Assembly (NCBI GenBank): GCA_950022655.1
Contig: OX465589.1
Location: forward strand, 28,745,970 to 28,809,969
Direction: 5' to 3'
DNA: 64,000 nucleotides
Origin: Alentia gelatinosa
Lineage: Eukaryota > Annelida > Polychaeta > Phyllodocida > Polynoidae
Under the pieces are notes generated by a model. That model ran no database searches. It saw nothing but the letters and a program-made list of their open reading frames with translations, and was not told the origin of the DNA. How positions within the stretch are numbered: position 1 is the stretch's first letter; every line of letters begins with the position of its first letter. The position numbers and the translations under genes were made by a program. Positions 43,880 through 55,708 of the stretch are shown here, in pieces.

Positions 43880-46250
43880 CAACTTGTTTGAACAAATCGG
43901 ATTTTGAAGATCAACATTCATTTTCTCCTATTTCTATACTTCCTATCTCAAAGTAGTCAAAGTATCCAATTCATCTGAAGGAAAATGACTTTGAACTTGA
44001 GCATTCATCTCTTAGGCTATTTCATCTCATCATATATCTGACAGTAGTCAAAGTATCCAATTAATCTCAGGAAAAAGGATTTTGAAGATCAACATTCATC
44101 TCTTGGTCTATTTCATCTTATCATATCTCACAGTAGTCAAAGCATCCAATTCATCTCAGGAAAAAGGTATTTGAACTTGAGCATTCAACTTGTTGGCCTA
44201 TTAGTCTCACTGTGTATGACTGTAGAGTAAAGATATGAACACATGAGAACTTTTTTATTTGGAAAATACTAGATTTTATTTCTAAATTCGAATTTTGCTT
44301 TTCAACATTCATTTTTTCTTACCCTGAGGATGCCTGTGAATGCATGATAAGCAGATGACTAATTCAACTTGTTGGCCTATTAGTCTCAGTGTGTGTGAAT
44401 GTAGAGTAAAGATATTAAGACATGAGAACCTCTTTTACTTGGAAAATATTAGATTTTATTTCTAAATTCGGATTTTCCTTTTCAACATTCATTTTTCTTA
44501 CCCTGAAGATGCCTGTGGATGCATGATAGGCAGATGACTAGTATATTTTCCAACTTGCTTGGACAAAACGGATTTTGAATATGAGCATTCATCTTCTCCT
44601 ATTCCTATACTTCATATCTCAAAGTAGTCAAGTATCCAATTCATCTGAAGGAAAAAGGATTTTGATCTTGAGCATTCATCTCTTGGTCTATTTCAACTTA
44701 TCATATCTGACAGTAGTCAAAGCATCCAATTCATCTCAGGAAAAAGGATTTTGAAGATCGACATTCATCTACTGGTCTATTTCATCTCATCATATCTGAC
44801 AGTAGCCAAAGTATCCAATCCATCTCAGGAAAAAGGATTTTGACCTTGAGCATTCAACTTGTTGGCCTATTAGTCTCACTGTGTGTGGATGTAGAGTAAA
44901 GACATGAACACATGAGAACTTTTTTGCTTGGAAAATATTAGATTTCATTGAATGTTTATTTCTAAATTCTGATTTTGCTTTTCAACATTCAATTTTTCTT
45001 ACCCTTAGGATGTCTGTGGATGCATGATAGGCAGATGACTAATAAATTTTCCAACTTGTTTGAACAAACGGATTTTGAATTTGAACATTAATTTTCTCCT
45101 ATTTCTATACTTCATATCTCAAAGTAGTCAAAGCATCCAATTCATCTCAGGAAAAAGGATTTTGAAGATCGACATTCATCTCCTGGTCTATTTCATCTCA
45201 TCATATCTGACAGTAGCCAAAGTATCCAATCCATCTCAGGAAAAAGGATTTTGACCTTGAGCATTCAACTTGTTGGCCTATTAGTCTCACTGTGTGTGGA
45301 TGTAGAGTAAAGACATGAACACATGAGAACTTTTTTGCTTGGAAAATATTAGATTTCATTGAATGTTTATTTCTAAATTCTGATTTTGCTTTTCAACATT
45401 CAATTTTTCTTACCCTTAGGATGTCTGTGGATGCATGATAGGCAGATGACTAATAAATTTTCCAACTTGTTTGAACAAACGGATATTGAATTTGAACATT
45501 CATTTTCTCCTATTTCTATACTTCATATCTCAAAGTAGTCAAAGTATCCAATTCATCAGAGGGAAAAGGATTTTGAAGATCGACATTGATCTCTTGGTCT
45601 ATTTCATCTTATCATATCTGACAGTAGTCAAAGCATCCAATCCATCTCAGGAAAAAGGATTTTGAACTTGAGCATTCAACTTGTTGGCCTATTAGTCTCA
45701 CTGTGTGTGGATGTAGAGTAAAGACATGAGCACACGAGAACTTTTTTGCTTGGAAAATATTAGATTTTATTGAATGTTTATTTCTAAATTCGGATTTTGA
45801 ATATGAACATTCATTTTCTTTTCCCATTCCTAAACACTGAGGATGTCTGTGGATGCATGATAGACAAGTGAATAATAAATTTTCCAACTTGCTTGGACAA
45901 AACGGATTTTGAATATGAACATTCATCTTCTCCTATTTCTATATTTCATATCTCAAAGTAGTCAAAGTATCCGATTCATCTGAGGGAAAATGATTTTGAA
46001 CTTGAGCATTCATCTCTTAGGCTATTTCATCTCATCATATATCTGACAGTAGTCAAAGTATCCAATTCATCTCAGGAAAAAGGATTTTGAAGATCGACAT
46101 TCATCTCTTGGTCTATTTCATCTTATCATATCTCACAGTAGCCAAAGCATCCAATTCATCTCAGGAAAAAAGGATTTTGAACTTGAGCATTCAACTTGTT
46201 GGCCTATTAGTCTCACTGTGTATGAATGTAGAGTAAAGATATGAACTCAT
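43880..46250 (-). repeat. Satellite block, inverted orientation
   Basis: The same satellite in reverse complement: the block CTATTAGTCTCACTGTGTGT recurs at about 44196, 44378, 44866, 45278, 45687 and 46205. Units near 44866 and 45278 are almost identical over roughly 230 bp, pointing to a recent 412-bp duplication. The two blocks meet near 43875. The block ends where the L1-like LINE begins. Confidence 0.88.
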
Positions 46251-46261
46251 TTATTCAGAAC

Positions 46262-48895
46262 CTAGAACTTGCTGTGTGTATGGCGGGAAAGGAACCCAGG
46301 AGTAAGAAGGTATACGTTCCACAGGAACAAACAGGCCTCACGGCTAGACTACTGGCTAGTGTCTGAATCAATAAAAAATAGAATTTCTCAGTGCAGCATA
46401 GGATTGTCTGTACAGTCAGACCATTGTCCAGTCGATATAATATTGAGGAAGCAGGAGGAGAGAAGGGGTCCAGGGATGTGGAAAGTGAATAACTTATTAC
46501 TGGAGGAGGAGGAATATAGGAAAGGTGTGGTTTGTACTATATCTAAGGTTGCAAAGGAGGATGATCTAAGTGACCCATCTGCTCTGTGGGAACTTATCAA
46601 GTTTAAAATTAAGGAATTCTCTATTGATTATGCTAAGAGATGGAAGAGGAAAGACCAAGAGGAAAAGAAACAAATGGAGGAGAGACTGGAGTTCTTGGTC
46701 GGGAAACTAGATGGGGAGCCTCATGGAGAGAAGGCGGAAATTGAGGTAGAAAGAGAATGGGAGGAGGAGAGGAGATCTTTGAAAAGAGAATTAGTAGCCA
46801 TTGAAAATAGGGCAGCGGTGGCCGCTATGTTTAGGTCCAAAGTTAAGTGCCATGGTCATGGAGAAAAGCCTTCGAGCTATTTCCTTAATTTAGAAAAGAA
46901 AAACTTCAGTAACAAATTGATATCTCAGACACTTGATGAGAATAAGGAGATGGTGAGTGAACCACATAAGGTAAGACAAGTGTTGTTCAAGTACTATAAG
47001 GACTATATACGGCCAAAGATGAGGCACCACAGGGTAGGGATTGGGACGAGATGGTGGAGGAGAAAGTCAAGCCTGTCCTTCCAAGACTAGAGCAGTGGGA
47101 GATAGATTTGTTGGAAAGGCCTCTTTCCATAAGCGAATTAAAAACAGCCTTGGGTGAGATGAATACCAATAAAATCCCGGGTTCAGACGGATTAACGGTT
47201 GAGTTTTTCAAGGCATTCTGGGAATCAGTCAAAAAACCTCTCTTTGACTCATTAATGTTTTCCATAGAACAGGGAAAAATGGGGACAGAACAGAGGAGAG
47301 GGATAATAACCCTACTTCCAAAGAGTAATGAGAATAGGGCCATATTAGATAATTGGAGGCCAATAACTCTTCTGAACTCGGACTATAAGATCTTTACGAA
47401 ATCCTTGGCCATAAGACTGAGAGTGGTTTTGAATAGAATTATAAGTAAGGATCAAACAGCATATATCAAGAACAGGTTCATCGGTACAAATTTAAGGAAG
47501 ATTGATGATGTTCTCTCTATGGAAGATGAGTCCATGGATGAAGGGGGAATGGTGGCCTTAGATTTCAAAAAGGCATTCGACTCTATCACCTGGTCCGCAA
47601 TTATCAGGTCACTGGAACTGTTTGGATTCGGTGAGAATTTCTTACGATGGATTAAGGTTATCTATGAGGATCAACAGTGTTGTGTGATAAACAATGGGTT
47701 TACTACTAATTTGTTTCAAGTACAAAAAGGGGCACGTCAAGGGTGTTATATGTCTCCGTATTTGTTTATACTGACGGTGGAAATCTTGGGAACTTTAATA
47801 AGGAATTCAGAAGAAGTGGAAGGGGTTCAAACTGGATGTAGAGGAATTAAGCTGTCTATGTTTGCAGATGATATTACAGTCTTTGTAAAGAATCAAAGGT
47901 CTTTGGAGTGTTTGCTAGGTTTACTGGACATGTTCTCATCATTTTCTGGACTGAAGATTAACAAGAAGAAAACAAATATACTACTATTTAATGGTAGGAA
48001 TATTAGGAAAATTACATGTAAGTTTAAGGTGGTCCAGAAGATTAAAGTTCTAGGTATTTGGTTCTCAAGATTCATGTCAGTGGAAGATACTCTATGCTGG
48101 AATTTCATGCCCAGACTGGAGAAGTGCAAAGCCATTGTACAGAACTGGTATAACAGGAAGCTATCTATTAAGGGAAAAGTATGTATAATTAATTCTTTGC
48201 TCATACCAACTATTCTATATCCATGCATAAATATGTTTACTCCTGAAATTGTGAGTAAGAGGTTTAAAGATATTGTAACATCCTACATGTGGTCAGGTGG
48301 TGCTGCAAAAATTGCTTATAATACTGTCATCCAAAATATTGAAGTCGGAGGTCTGAAATTACTGGACCTTGAAGCAATGGTTAAAGCCTCGAGAGTGCAT
48401 TGGGTGAAGAGGCTGGTATTTGATGAAGGTAGTAATTGGACGTTTCTCTTCAAGGAATTCCTAAAGGTAGAAGATGGGATGTTCCGGTTTTTCTTATGTA
48501 AAAATGTTAGGTCAAAGAGGCAAGAATGTGGTACATTCTATAATCAGGTGCTTAAAGAATGGGAAGAGATATATAATATACAACCTAGGGAGGATGAGGT
48601 ATTTATCAATGAAGCCATTTGGGATAATTTTTTTATAAGGCTGGCAGTACAGCAAAGTACGGAGGCTCATTTGAAAAGAGCTGGGGTTTTTCAGATAAGG
48701 GAATTGTGTAAGAAAGGGGGAGTTATGTCCTACCAGGAAATTAATGACAGGTATGGAACTCATATCACATTTTTGGATATGTTCACGATGAGGTCAGCGA
48801 TACCAGGGCTGCGGATTTTGGAGGTAGGGGGGAGATCGATGAAAGAAAGAGGTTATTAATTCAGATACCAGGGGAAAATCCAAGGGATGTTCTCC
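46262..48895 (+). mobile_element. 5'-truncated L1/Tx1-like LINE
   Basis: Starts inside the endonuclease domain directly after satellite DNA and runs through RT to a C-terminal end at 48859. The 3' UTR is short, and the TG start of the LTR-like sequence follows at 48927. No poly(A) tail was clear. Confidence 0.85.
46269..48859 (+). pseudogene. L1/Tx1-like endonuclease C-terminus and RT, one frameshift
   Basis: The first frame (46269-47090) has the endonuclease end: WRERNPGVRRYTF, RLDYWLVS and SDHCPV, then a Lys/Glu-rich linker. The RT frame (to 48859) has NWRPITLLNSDYK, ALDFKKAFDSI (Asp at 171 of that frame), QGARQGCYMSPYLF, MFADDI (271-274) and FSGLKINKKKT, which are L1-superfamily features. 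The frames differ by two bases; the change fits an extra TA in GACTATATACGG near 47004. RT catalytic residues are present. The last residues read LEVGGRSMKERGY. Confidence 0.88.
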
Positions 48896-49073
48896 AGCTG
48901 AGGAGTAAATTTTTGTACAATTATATTGTTCTGGTAGTTGTGGTTAATTACTGTTGTTAATTACATGAATATGTGAGATGGGGAGGACTAGTGGTAAGTC
49001 TACACGTATACACTCAGAAACCTTACATGAGAACGTAGTGACGTCTGGTGAGAGACTTCCTCAACTTTATTAA

Positions 49074-49420
49074 CTCTTTCTGTCCGAGCCTGAATGGGGA
49101 GCATGCACACCATAGGACGGGGCAGGATACTGCTATAAACCCCAAGGGGACGAGACTATCGCCACAATGGCGTCTGTTTGTCGTATGTTTGTCACTTAGT
49201 AACCTGGTATATATAGGTTACTATAGTTACTAATCGAATGCCCACAGAGTATATTTATGAACATAGTATTTTTTATTTGTTGTGAAAAAATAGTAACGTT
49301 TGTGATGGTGACACATAAACAATGCCTGGAGGCATTGCTCGTCCCCTGGGTGGGAATGCCTCCAGGCATTGCTCGTCCCCTGGGTGGGAATGCCTCCAGG
49401 CATTGCTCGGACTGAAAGAG
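49074..49420. mobile_element. MITE flanked by TTAA (piggyBac-like target)
   Basis: TTAA lies at 49070-49073 and 49421-49424. The ends CTCTTTCTGTCCGAGC (49074-49089) and GCTCGGACTGAAAGAG (49405-49420) are inverted repeats with one mismatch. The 347-bp interior has no ORF. TTAA duplication is the rule for piggyBac-family transposition. Confidence 0.8.
49322..49409. repeat. Palindromic minisatellite inside the MITE
   Basis: Units of about 35 bp, two and a half copies, each containing the 16-bp palindrome AATGCCTCCAGGCATT followed by GCTCGTCCCCTGGGTGG. The first copy is AATGCCTGGAGGCATT. Confidence 0.9.
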
Positions 49421-50854
49421 TTAAACCTTGTTAAACGTCTAGCGCCATCTACCGGCACCTCTAGGAATTACTGAACCAGTCTCATACGATAATTACGGCA
49501 AGTAGTGGCCAGGAAGTGAAGTACTGAAGTAACTAATTAACTTAGAACAATAGTGTCGACACCTAGCGGTGGACGATGTTAAATCGGGCGTGGATTCGCC
49601 TCTCACGTTTGGGAATAGTCAACCAACAAATGTCCGCAACCGGTTCATTAACTAATTGCGTTCATTTGTGAATCGTATCTAATTAACTAAGTACGTAATC
49701 GTGACAGAGATGGAAATTACGCCTATCTCCATAGTTCACGTTAATCTTATGTAGTCAAACGTATTCTTAATTAATATTGATTAATTAAGTTAAGTTATAA
49801 TTATTGTAATTAATATACTATTTCGTTACGTAACGTTGTGGGGAAGGTAGGAGCAACTCTAAGGCTGTGTGTACGCAAGGCTACCAGACTCTGCAACCCC
49901 TTGCGGACAGCGAGGATACTTTAATGAGATCTTTAATTAAAGTACGAAGATCTAATATCATTATTAAATGAATCCCAGATACTATTAGATCCGTGTCATG
50001 ACTATCATGGAGGAGGACAAGGTTGAAGTATGTTTGATAATATTTGATCAAGAGGCAAACGTTTCACAACTGTATAAATACAAGGCATAGTGGCAATTAA
50101 GTTATTTCTGTACTTCACTTCTTGGCCACTATGTGCCGTAATTATCACCTGAGACTAATTCAGTAGTTCTCCCGCAAGGTGGCGGTAGACATTATATAAA
50201 GTTTAATAAAGTTTAGGAAGTCTCACACCAGACGTCACTACGTTCCCATGTAAGGCTTCTAGGTGTATACGTGTAGACTTACCACTAGTCCTCCCCATCT
50301 TAAGTATTTTATATAATTAACAACCCTAATTAATCCACAGGTACCAGAACATTTTAATACATTTTAATAAACTTTTATCTTCATAAATATACATACTTTG
50401 TGCTTAACTTTGGTTACAGACACGGTATTTGATCACAAAAAGATCAACTAGCTTGTCTTCAACAATCGTTCCTTAGTTCTTTACTTTGTTTCTTATAAAT
50501 TTATTATTATTATAAAATCGATACTCGGGTTAGGAACCTACAGGAAATAAAACACAGAGGCAAACACACACTGAGCATGCAACGTAATACGGCACCCACT
50601 AATTTGTTTATGGCCTTGTCAGTCAAGGCTGCAAGGACAAGAGTTTCAAGCACTTTTTTTATAGGAAATAATGACAACGTGCAGTACGGACAAGCCGCAT
50701 TATGCACAGTAGAACTGCATAATTATATGCAGTAAAACCGTACGATTGATAATAATCTGCCCATGTAGATACATGAGAATAACCAATCAATCAGAAACCA
50801 GAAACAATTCTTAAAGAGAGGATCAAAGCAGAAAGCACCCATAGATGACAAATT

Positions 50855-51370
50855 CTAGGATAGTCGTTCGTAAACCTGTGGAAGGGGGACCGGCGGCAAA
50901 TCACCAGTCTTCCTTGGAGTGGGGGGAGCAGAAGCTCCACCAACAACAGGTGCGGATGATACCGGTGCCGAAGCTCTTTCATGCAAACGAACAGCAGCAC
51001 GTTCCATACCGACTAATGCTCGTTCAGCCACAAAGTCCGCACCGATACGTGTCCAACCGGCGTGCACTAAACATGGAAAAGACGTGGGCACTGGAGACGC
51101 TATTCCAGCCGAATAGCGCAGCAAACGAGACATAGTGGCGTGCTTGCCAGTCACCAGGAGTTGGCGAGCCAACCTACGGGAGACCGTCAATGATGAGGGC
51201 AAAGGCAGAGCCATAGCAGGTCTACCTGGAGACAGGTCAGAGGCGTAAAGGTTACTATCCCTTACTGGATAGTAAGCCGAGAACGGAAGAACAATTGGTG
51301 AACCACACAGTCCCGAATCAAAGCTCACCCTCTGTATTGATCTGATCATACGGGAGTAGGGTTTCCCCAA
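50855..51370 (-). CDS. Hypothetical ORF overlapping the end of the envelope-like gene
   Basis: 171 codons that overlap the last 53 bases of the upstream frame (51318-52313) in a different frame. It starts MGKPYSRMIRSIQRV. The middle is Leu/Arg/Ala-rich (SLTVSRRLARQLLV, RIGADFVAERALVGMERAAVRLHER) and the C-terminus is Pro-rich (ASAPPTPRKTGDLPPVPLPQ). No transmembrane segment or family is recognised. Its place, between the envelope-like gene and the LTR-like sequence, suggests an accessory ORF; this is inference. Confidence 0.4.
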   Translation of the reverse strand: MGKPYSRMIRSIQRVSFDSGLCGSPIVLPFSAYYPVRDSNLYASDLSPGRPAMALPLPSSLTVSRRLARQLLVTGKHATMSRLLRYSAGIASPVPTSFPCLVHAGWTRIGADFVAERALVGMERAAVRLHERASAPVSSAPVVGGASAPPTPRKTGDLPPVPLPQVYERLS

Positions 51371-52313
51371 GAAAGACAGTCTCCATTATATCTGGGGCTG
51401 CAATCTGAATATACAGCCCGTCAGTAGTGATAGTCTTACGAGAACGACGCCACTTCACCGCAAAGAAGACGACCAATGCAATTAGTATTAAATAGACAAC
51501 GGAAACGGCCGAATCCCTAGCAGCAGCGGATTCACAGACAACCGGAGGTGGACAAGTCGGCACATAATCAATAGCCACAGCTGCCGCATGGGTCACTACC
51601 TGCGCAGCGGTCATACCAAAAACAACACGCCGCAGATAGCACAAAGCCGTGCATCCTAAACAGATAGCAAGAACGATCAGGATTACCAGACCGATAGTGG
51701 CCCATGGAATGCCAAAAGAGCGTTCCGCCTTAAGAGCCAGTTCCTCAAATGCTAATTTAGCAGAACTGTCCTCCAGACGTTTACACAGATCACTCGTGTC
51801 GAACCGTGCAAGCCGACCTTCGAACGTTTCGTTCAAAAGCTCACGGAGATCCGCTGGAATCGGATCCATGACCACCTCTAGCTGGCTATCATCCAATAAA
51901 GTTCTGGACCAGACATGCACGTCGAGGCTCAGTTTGAGCAAATCATTCGATGGATACAGAATGATACTCGACTGTTCCCTTCGTCTACACGCTTTCAGAG
52001 AATAGGGTATCCAAGCCCTGGCCGTCTGGAATGCACAATCGCACGGGATACGCACGACGGCATAATAGTTGATGATCTGGGCAAGAGGAGGACGACTGCC
52101 ACAGATCAATTGCCCACTAGTTTCAGCACTTGTAAGAAGGACGAAACCGTCTTCCAAATAGACAGCCAATTCGGGAAACTTTGGATGGATCAGATAGTCC
52201 CTATCACAGAACCCAGCGATGGCCGACGCGTCATCACGCAGCAAAGCTGCGACGCAGGAAGACTCAGTGAGTCTTTTCATGTACAGCACATCCGGGCAAA
52301 GCCGTATCGCCAT
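51318..52313 (-). pseudogene. env: Envelope-like glycoprotein, C-terminal part with membrane anchor
   Basis: 331 codons. The Cys-rich first half (C20, C36, C71, C91, C93, C109) has the spacing expected of the ectodomain of F-type envelope proteins. A predicted N-glycosylation site is at NET (161). Membrane segments are at about 204-227 (GLVILIVLAICLGC) and 270-288 (YLILIALVVFF), the second followed by basic KWRRSRK. Two membrane segments are one more than the usual F-type protein. It continues from the upstream frame (52366-53505) across a frame change between 52366 and 52313. The last bases overlap the ORF at 50855-51370. Confidence 0.65.
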
Positions 52314-52365
52314 AACATGCAGCCCAATTAACGTCTACCATAGGAATATAGTAAGACTGACTAAT

Positions 52366-53505
52366 CTAAACTGCCACTTCACTAGGAAGACCACGTATCT
52401 GAACAGCATCAGGACCATCAGCGTCGTTAACGTGCACCGGGACTGGGAATGATACGACTCGATACACTTGGAACAAGTGTTCCTCAGACACCACCGGAAA
52501 ACGGATGTTGACTATAAAATCGCCACCATCACGGAAGCACGTGGGCCGAGCATTCTCGTAATAGAACGTTGTAGCCTCAAATGCAACTGCGAAGCGTGGA
52601 TACGATCGTTTCAAATATCGATTAGCCACCTGAACAGCACGACCGAACACACTAGAGGTGAAGATCTTAGGGGACAGGTGACCTCAACAGGTGAGATGCA
52701 ATTCAGTGGCATATGAATCAAGGACACGAAGAAGTTCCACATAGTGCAGAGCCCTACCCATTTTAGCACGCATGGTCACAGCCAGTAGAGACTGAAACAC
52801 TCGGACACCCTCAATTTCTCCTCTAAAAAGAGCAGAGGCATTACTGAACTGATGGAACATGTGATCAAGAAAACCCTTCATGCCATCAAAAGTATAATCA
52901 ATAGCACGAAACTGCTGTTCCAACCGTGTTATTAAGCCAAGCTGAACACTACTAAGTTCAGTCATCATGTCTGCATGGACATCCAACCGTTTGGTGTTCA
53001 TATCGACGTCATCCGCGCGAGCTGTACCAAACAAATGATACGAAAGCTCACCGATCAGATTGAGAACAGGAATACCTCCACGAGTAACTCGACTATGCAA
53101 CTTGGAATAGTCTAAAGAGACATTCCTCAGGGGTTTAACCATCTCCATAAGACGTGCCCGTTCCTCAAAGAAAAGTCGGGCACACGACTCAAGAATACTA
53201 TCCAGCCACACATCAACAGCCTCAACTCGCTGACAGGCCAAATGAAGTGGCTTACTTCGCTGAGGATCGTCATATCGATGAGCTCTTTCATTACAAAGGT
53301 GTATAGTGGCCAACAGGGGATTAACCTTAGTGTCCTTAGGGATATGAACCCTAAAGGCCTGTACTACATGACTCGTGTCTGCTGTAGAGATAAGGCGTCC
53401 AGGTTTAAAGACAACACCATACTTCTCTCTACTAAGAACACGAAGAGTTTCGGGAGTAACCCGAAATGAGCATAGAGGAGAACACATAGAACAAAAGAGA
53501 AACAC
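52366..53505 (-). pseudogene. env: Envelope-like glycoprotein (F-type), N-terminal part
   Basis: One frame from 53505 to 52366, broken by a TGA at 52684-52686 and closed by a TAG at 52366-52368. The first 273 codons have a short hydrophobic start and glycosylation sites NVS (128) and NAS (222). A fusion-peptide-like segment at about 142-162 (VLNLIGELSYHLFGTA) is followed by helix-prone sequence, as in baculovirus F, errantivirus and other F-like envelopes. After the TGA the frame resumes with GHLSPKIF and VNIRFPVVSEEHLFQVYRV, also typical of that family. Such proteins mediate membrane fusion. No signal peptidase site is certain. The copy cannot make a full protein. Confidence 0.68.
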
Positions 53506-53908
53506 CTATAAAAGCCATAATGAATTCAATTGATCAGACAGAAGTGCCTCGTTGACACTTCACACGAAGTCCTGCGAACACGCCACAGCGGTAGTCGCCA
53601 TGCACAATGGCATCCAAAAGAACCGTCAAAATTTTAAGAATAATTTCAAAAACCAAGAATCTCTAAATAACCAAACAGCACCAATGTGTATCCAAACTAG
53701 TCAGAGTCAAACACAAGGAGCAATGAGCCTCATATTAGAAGACCCAGCAATCCAGAACCGAAAAGAATTATAAAGACCAACATGCAGTCATATGAAATCC
53801 TCATTGCTCTACACGCACCGTGAAAGTAAAATGTAAGAGTTTGGTTTGGGAAAATAAAATTTTATTTTTGTGGTAAAATTTTATGATAAGACATTTTAAT
53901 AATAATAG
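53506..53908. other. AT-rich gap between the envelope-like gene and the YR element
   Basis: No LTR, primer site or credible ORF is visible. Part (53850-53908) is very AT-rich. The outer end of the YR element is probably somewhere here but I cannot define its terminal repeats. Confidence 0.5.
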
Positions 53909-54090
53909 ACATATTATACTATTAAAATGTATAAAATTGAGAAATGAGAAATACAAGTGTATTTGTGATAAAAATTGCCAAGCCCATAAAGAGTTTGGGA
54001 GTATATAAGTGTGTGTGATGTGTTGAATGAGGTGTGTTAAGATTTGTGTAGTGGTATGAACATTGATGTGGTGAGTAGTTATGTTAAGAG

Positions 54091-55653
54091 TCAGTGTTTG
54101 TCAGACTGAATGCCTGAGATGAGCTGCAGGTTGACTGCCTTATTATTGTCAGTGTGTATATACGCTCGATGAGCAGAGGACCGCCAGCCCCCATATCTTT
54201 GGACATCAAGTTCAGATGCGCCAGCCCTGTATGCTTGCGTTGCGGCCGCCTGTCGTAGGCTGTGCAGTGTATATGGCATGTCCTTTAGACCCGCCCGTGT
54301 CAATGCGGTGGACCATGCTCGCTTGATGTGCGATATTGGCACGGGGCGTTGGGTGGTGGGGAACATCAAGAACGGGTCGTCTGGAGACGTGGTTGGGGTG
54401 TCGATAAGGACTCGGGTTGCCGCGTCCACTGGACACAGTGCTGTTGCGTCGGCCCTGTGCAAGTGGAGCGACTTTTTCTGGCCGGCATACTGCAGGTTTT
54501 TCCCCGCCTTGATGGTGATTGCGAGTCCCGTAGGGGACAGGACGATGTTCGCCTGGTGAGATGTCGGGCCGGGTCGAATGTCTTCAAGGAAGGTGGGGCC
54601 ACCTCCGATTGGCGTAGTGCCGCATAGAATAGGAGGAGCACAGCTGCCCGGAGGATGTTGTCTAGCGGAGAGTTGTCCATAACCCCGATTATTAGGCGCA
54701 GGTGGGGCATCGTCACAGCGGCCCTTTGTCTTGGCTGATATGACTTGTCCCGTTTTGCGGCATCCAGTGCCCTGTGTACGCGTATGTGGTCGACTTGCTC
54801 CACTGTGTGACCCGCGAGGCGTATGAACGTCTTGATGTGGGAGATGTGATTTGCGAGGGACCCCGGTGCCGCACACTTGAGCCTGAGGTGCTCTATGTAG
54901 GTGCATATCTGCTGGTGCGTGGGTCTGGCGGGCCGGAAGCGGAAGCGTGCTGCGAAGCGCACCCAGGAGGCCACTGCGAGACAGTGGTTCTTGTTTGTGG
55001 AGTGGGCACGCGCCTTTTGCTGCGTGGCACGGGCCCTCTGCTGCAGCCAGGCGAGTTCCTGATCTGCAAAGTACATGGTTAGATATGGTGTCAAGGACGT
55101 GTGTACATGGATCGACATACACAAGGTGAAATTCGTCAACGAGAGAGGCTGCTTCATAGTAGTCTTTACGAGATAAGTGAGCACGACTAAGGCAATCGGC
55201 GAGCACGTTACATTTGGTGCTAATATACTCATAAGTGATTGTGATATCAAATAGAGCCTGAATTAGCCAGGCTTCCCTTGCACATGCTATAAGTGTCTTG
55301 TTGTGCCCTTTGCCCGATATGAATACGTGTACTGCCGCCTGGTTGTCGCAGTGAACACGTATGTGTGACCCTTTGTGGGCATCGGTCACAAAAGTGTTTA
55401 GGGCGATGACTACATTTATCGCTTCAAGTTCCGCTATATTCTGGACCGGGTCTGCTGTACTACAGACTTGTCCATAATATGCTTTGAAGCCGTCTGATGC
55501 CCTGATACCAGTGAGGCACGCGTCTACCACCATGTCGACATTTGGAGCAGGGAGGGGAATGAGTGACTTTCCGTTCCAGTGCTTAGCGAATGTGATGAAC
55601 CACATTAGGTCTAGCTTCATTTCAGGTGAGATGTTACAATAGCCACCCTTCAT
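54091..55653 (-). pseudogene. YR element RNase H and recombinase, copy 1 (two frames)
   Basis: 520 open codons. Residues 1-170 are RNase H (VVDACLTGIRA, IAELEAINVV, RVHCDNQAAVHVF, NVLADCLSRA). The recombinase N-terminal part, including YAALRQSEVAP with the first catalytic Arg, is in a different frame (54366-55250). The frame returns near 54550 to encode the C-terminus: LHSLRQAAATQ (H464, R467) and GGWRSSAHRAYIH (H495, Y498). Two frame changes are therefore needed. The 520-codon frame stays open across the region where the other frame is coding. Confidence 0.85.
54366..55250 (-). pseudogene. YR element recombinase N-terminal part, copy 1
   Basis: 294 open codons, of which about 60-225 look genuine: ELAWLQQRARATQQKARAHS, the core-binding region (TYIEHLRLKCAAPGSLANHI) and YAALRQSEVAP with the catalytic Arg at 213. 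It lies in the alternate frame of 54091-55653. After about residue 227 the real sequence leaves this frame. Confidence 0.75.
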
Positions 55654-55708
55654 GGATCTGAGTGCGTCTAGCAGACGGGCCGTGAATAGCCTAGCTGGTC
55701 TGACACAC

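Larger units (their letters stand above)
48927..50437 (-). mobile_element. LTR-like sequence beside the envelope-like gene
   Basis: Begins TGTTCTGGTAGTTGTGG like the insertion at 36692 and shares diverged blocks with it in the same orientation, ending near CACGGTATTTGATCACA. Its placement, downstream of the minus-strand envelope-like gene, fits a 3' LTR. It also carries imperfect inverted repeats of about 140 bp (48927-49067 and 50210-50352), so a TIR element cannot be excluded. A TTAA-flanked MITE (49074-49420) is inserted in it. No polypurine tract was obvious at 50438. Confidence 0.4.

Noticed and set aside
42690..46250. CRISPR-like array
   Set aside because: Units are long (325-415 bp), degenerate and without unique short spacers, in eukaryotic DNA: satellite.
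48927..50352. Single DNA transposon defined by 140-bp inverted repeats
   Set aside because: Kept only as an alternative, because similarity to the 36692 insertion extends beyond 50352 and the TG...CA ends suit an LTR; the evidence is not decisive.
53552..53773. 73-codon plus-strand ORF
   Set aside because: Asn/Gln-rich, AT-rich context, no homology and opposite to the neighbouring genes.
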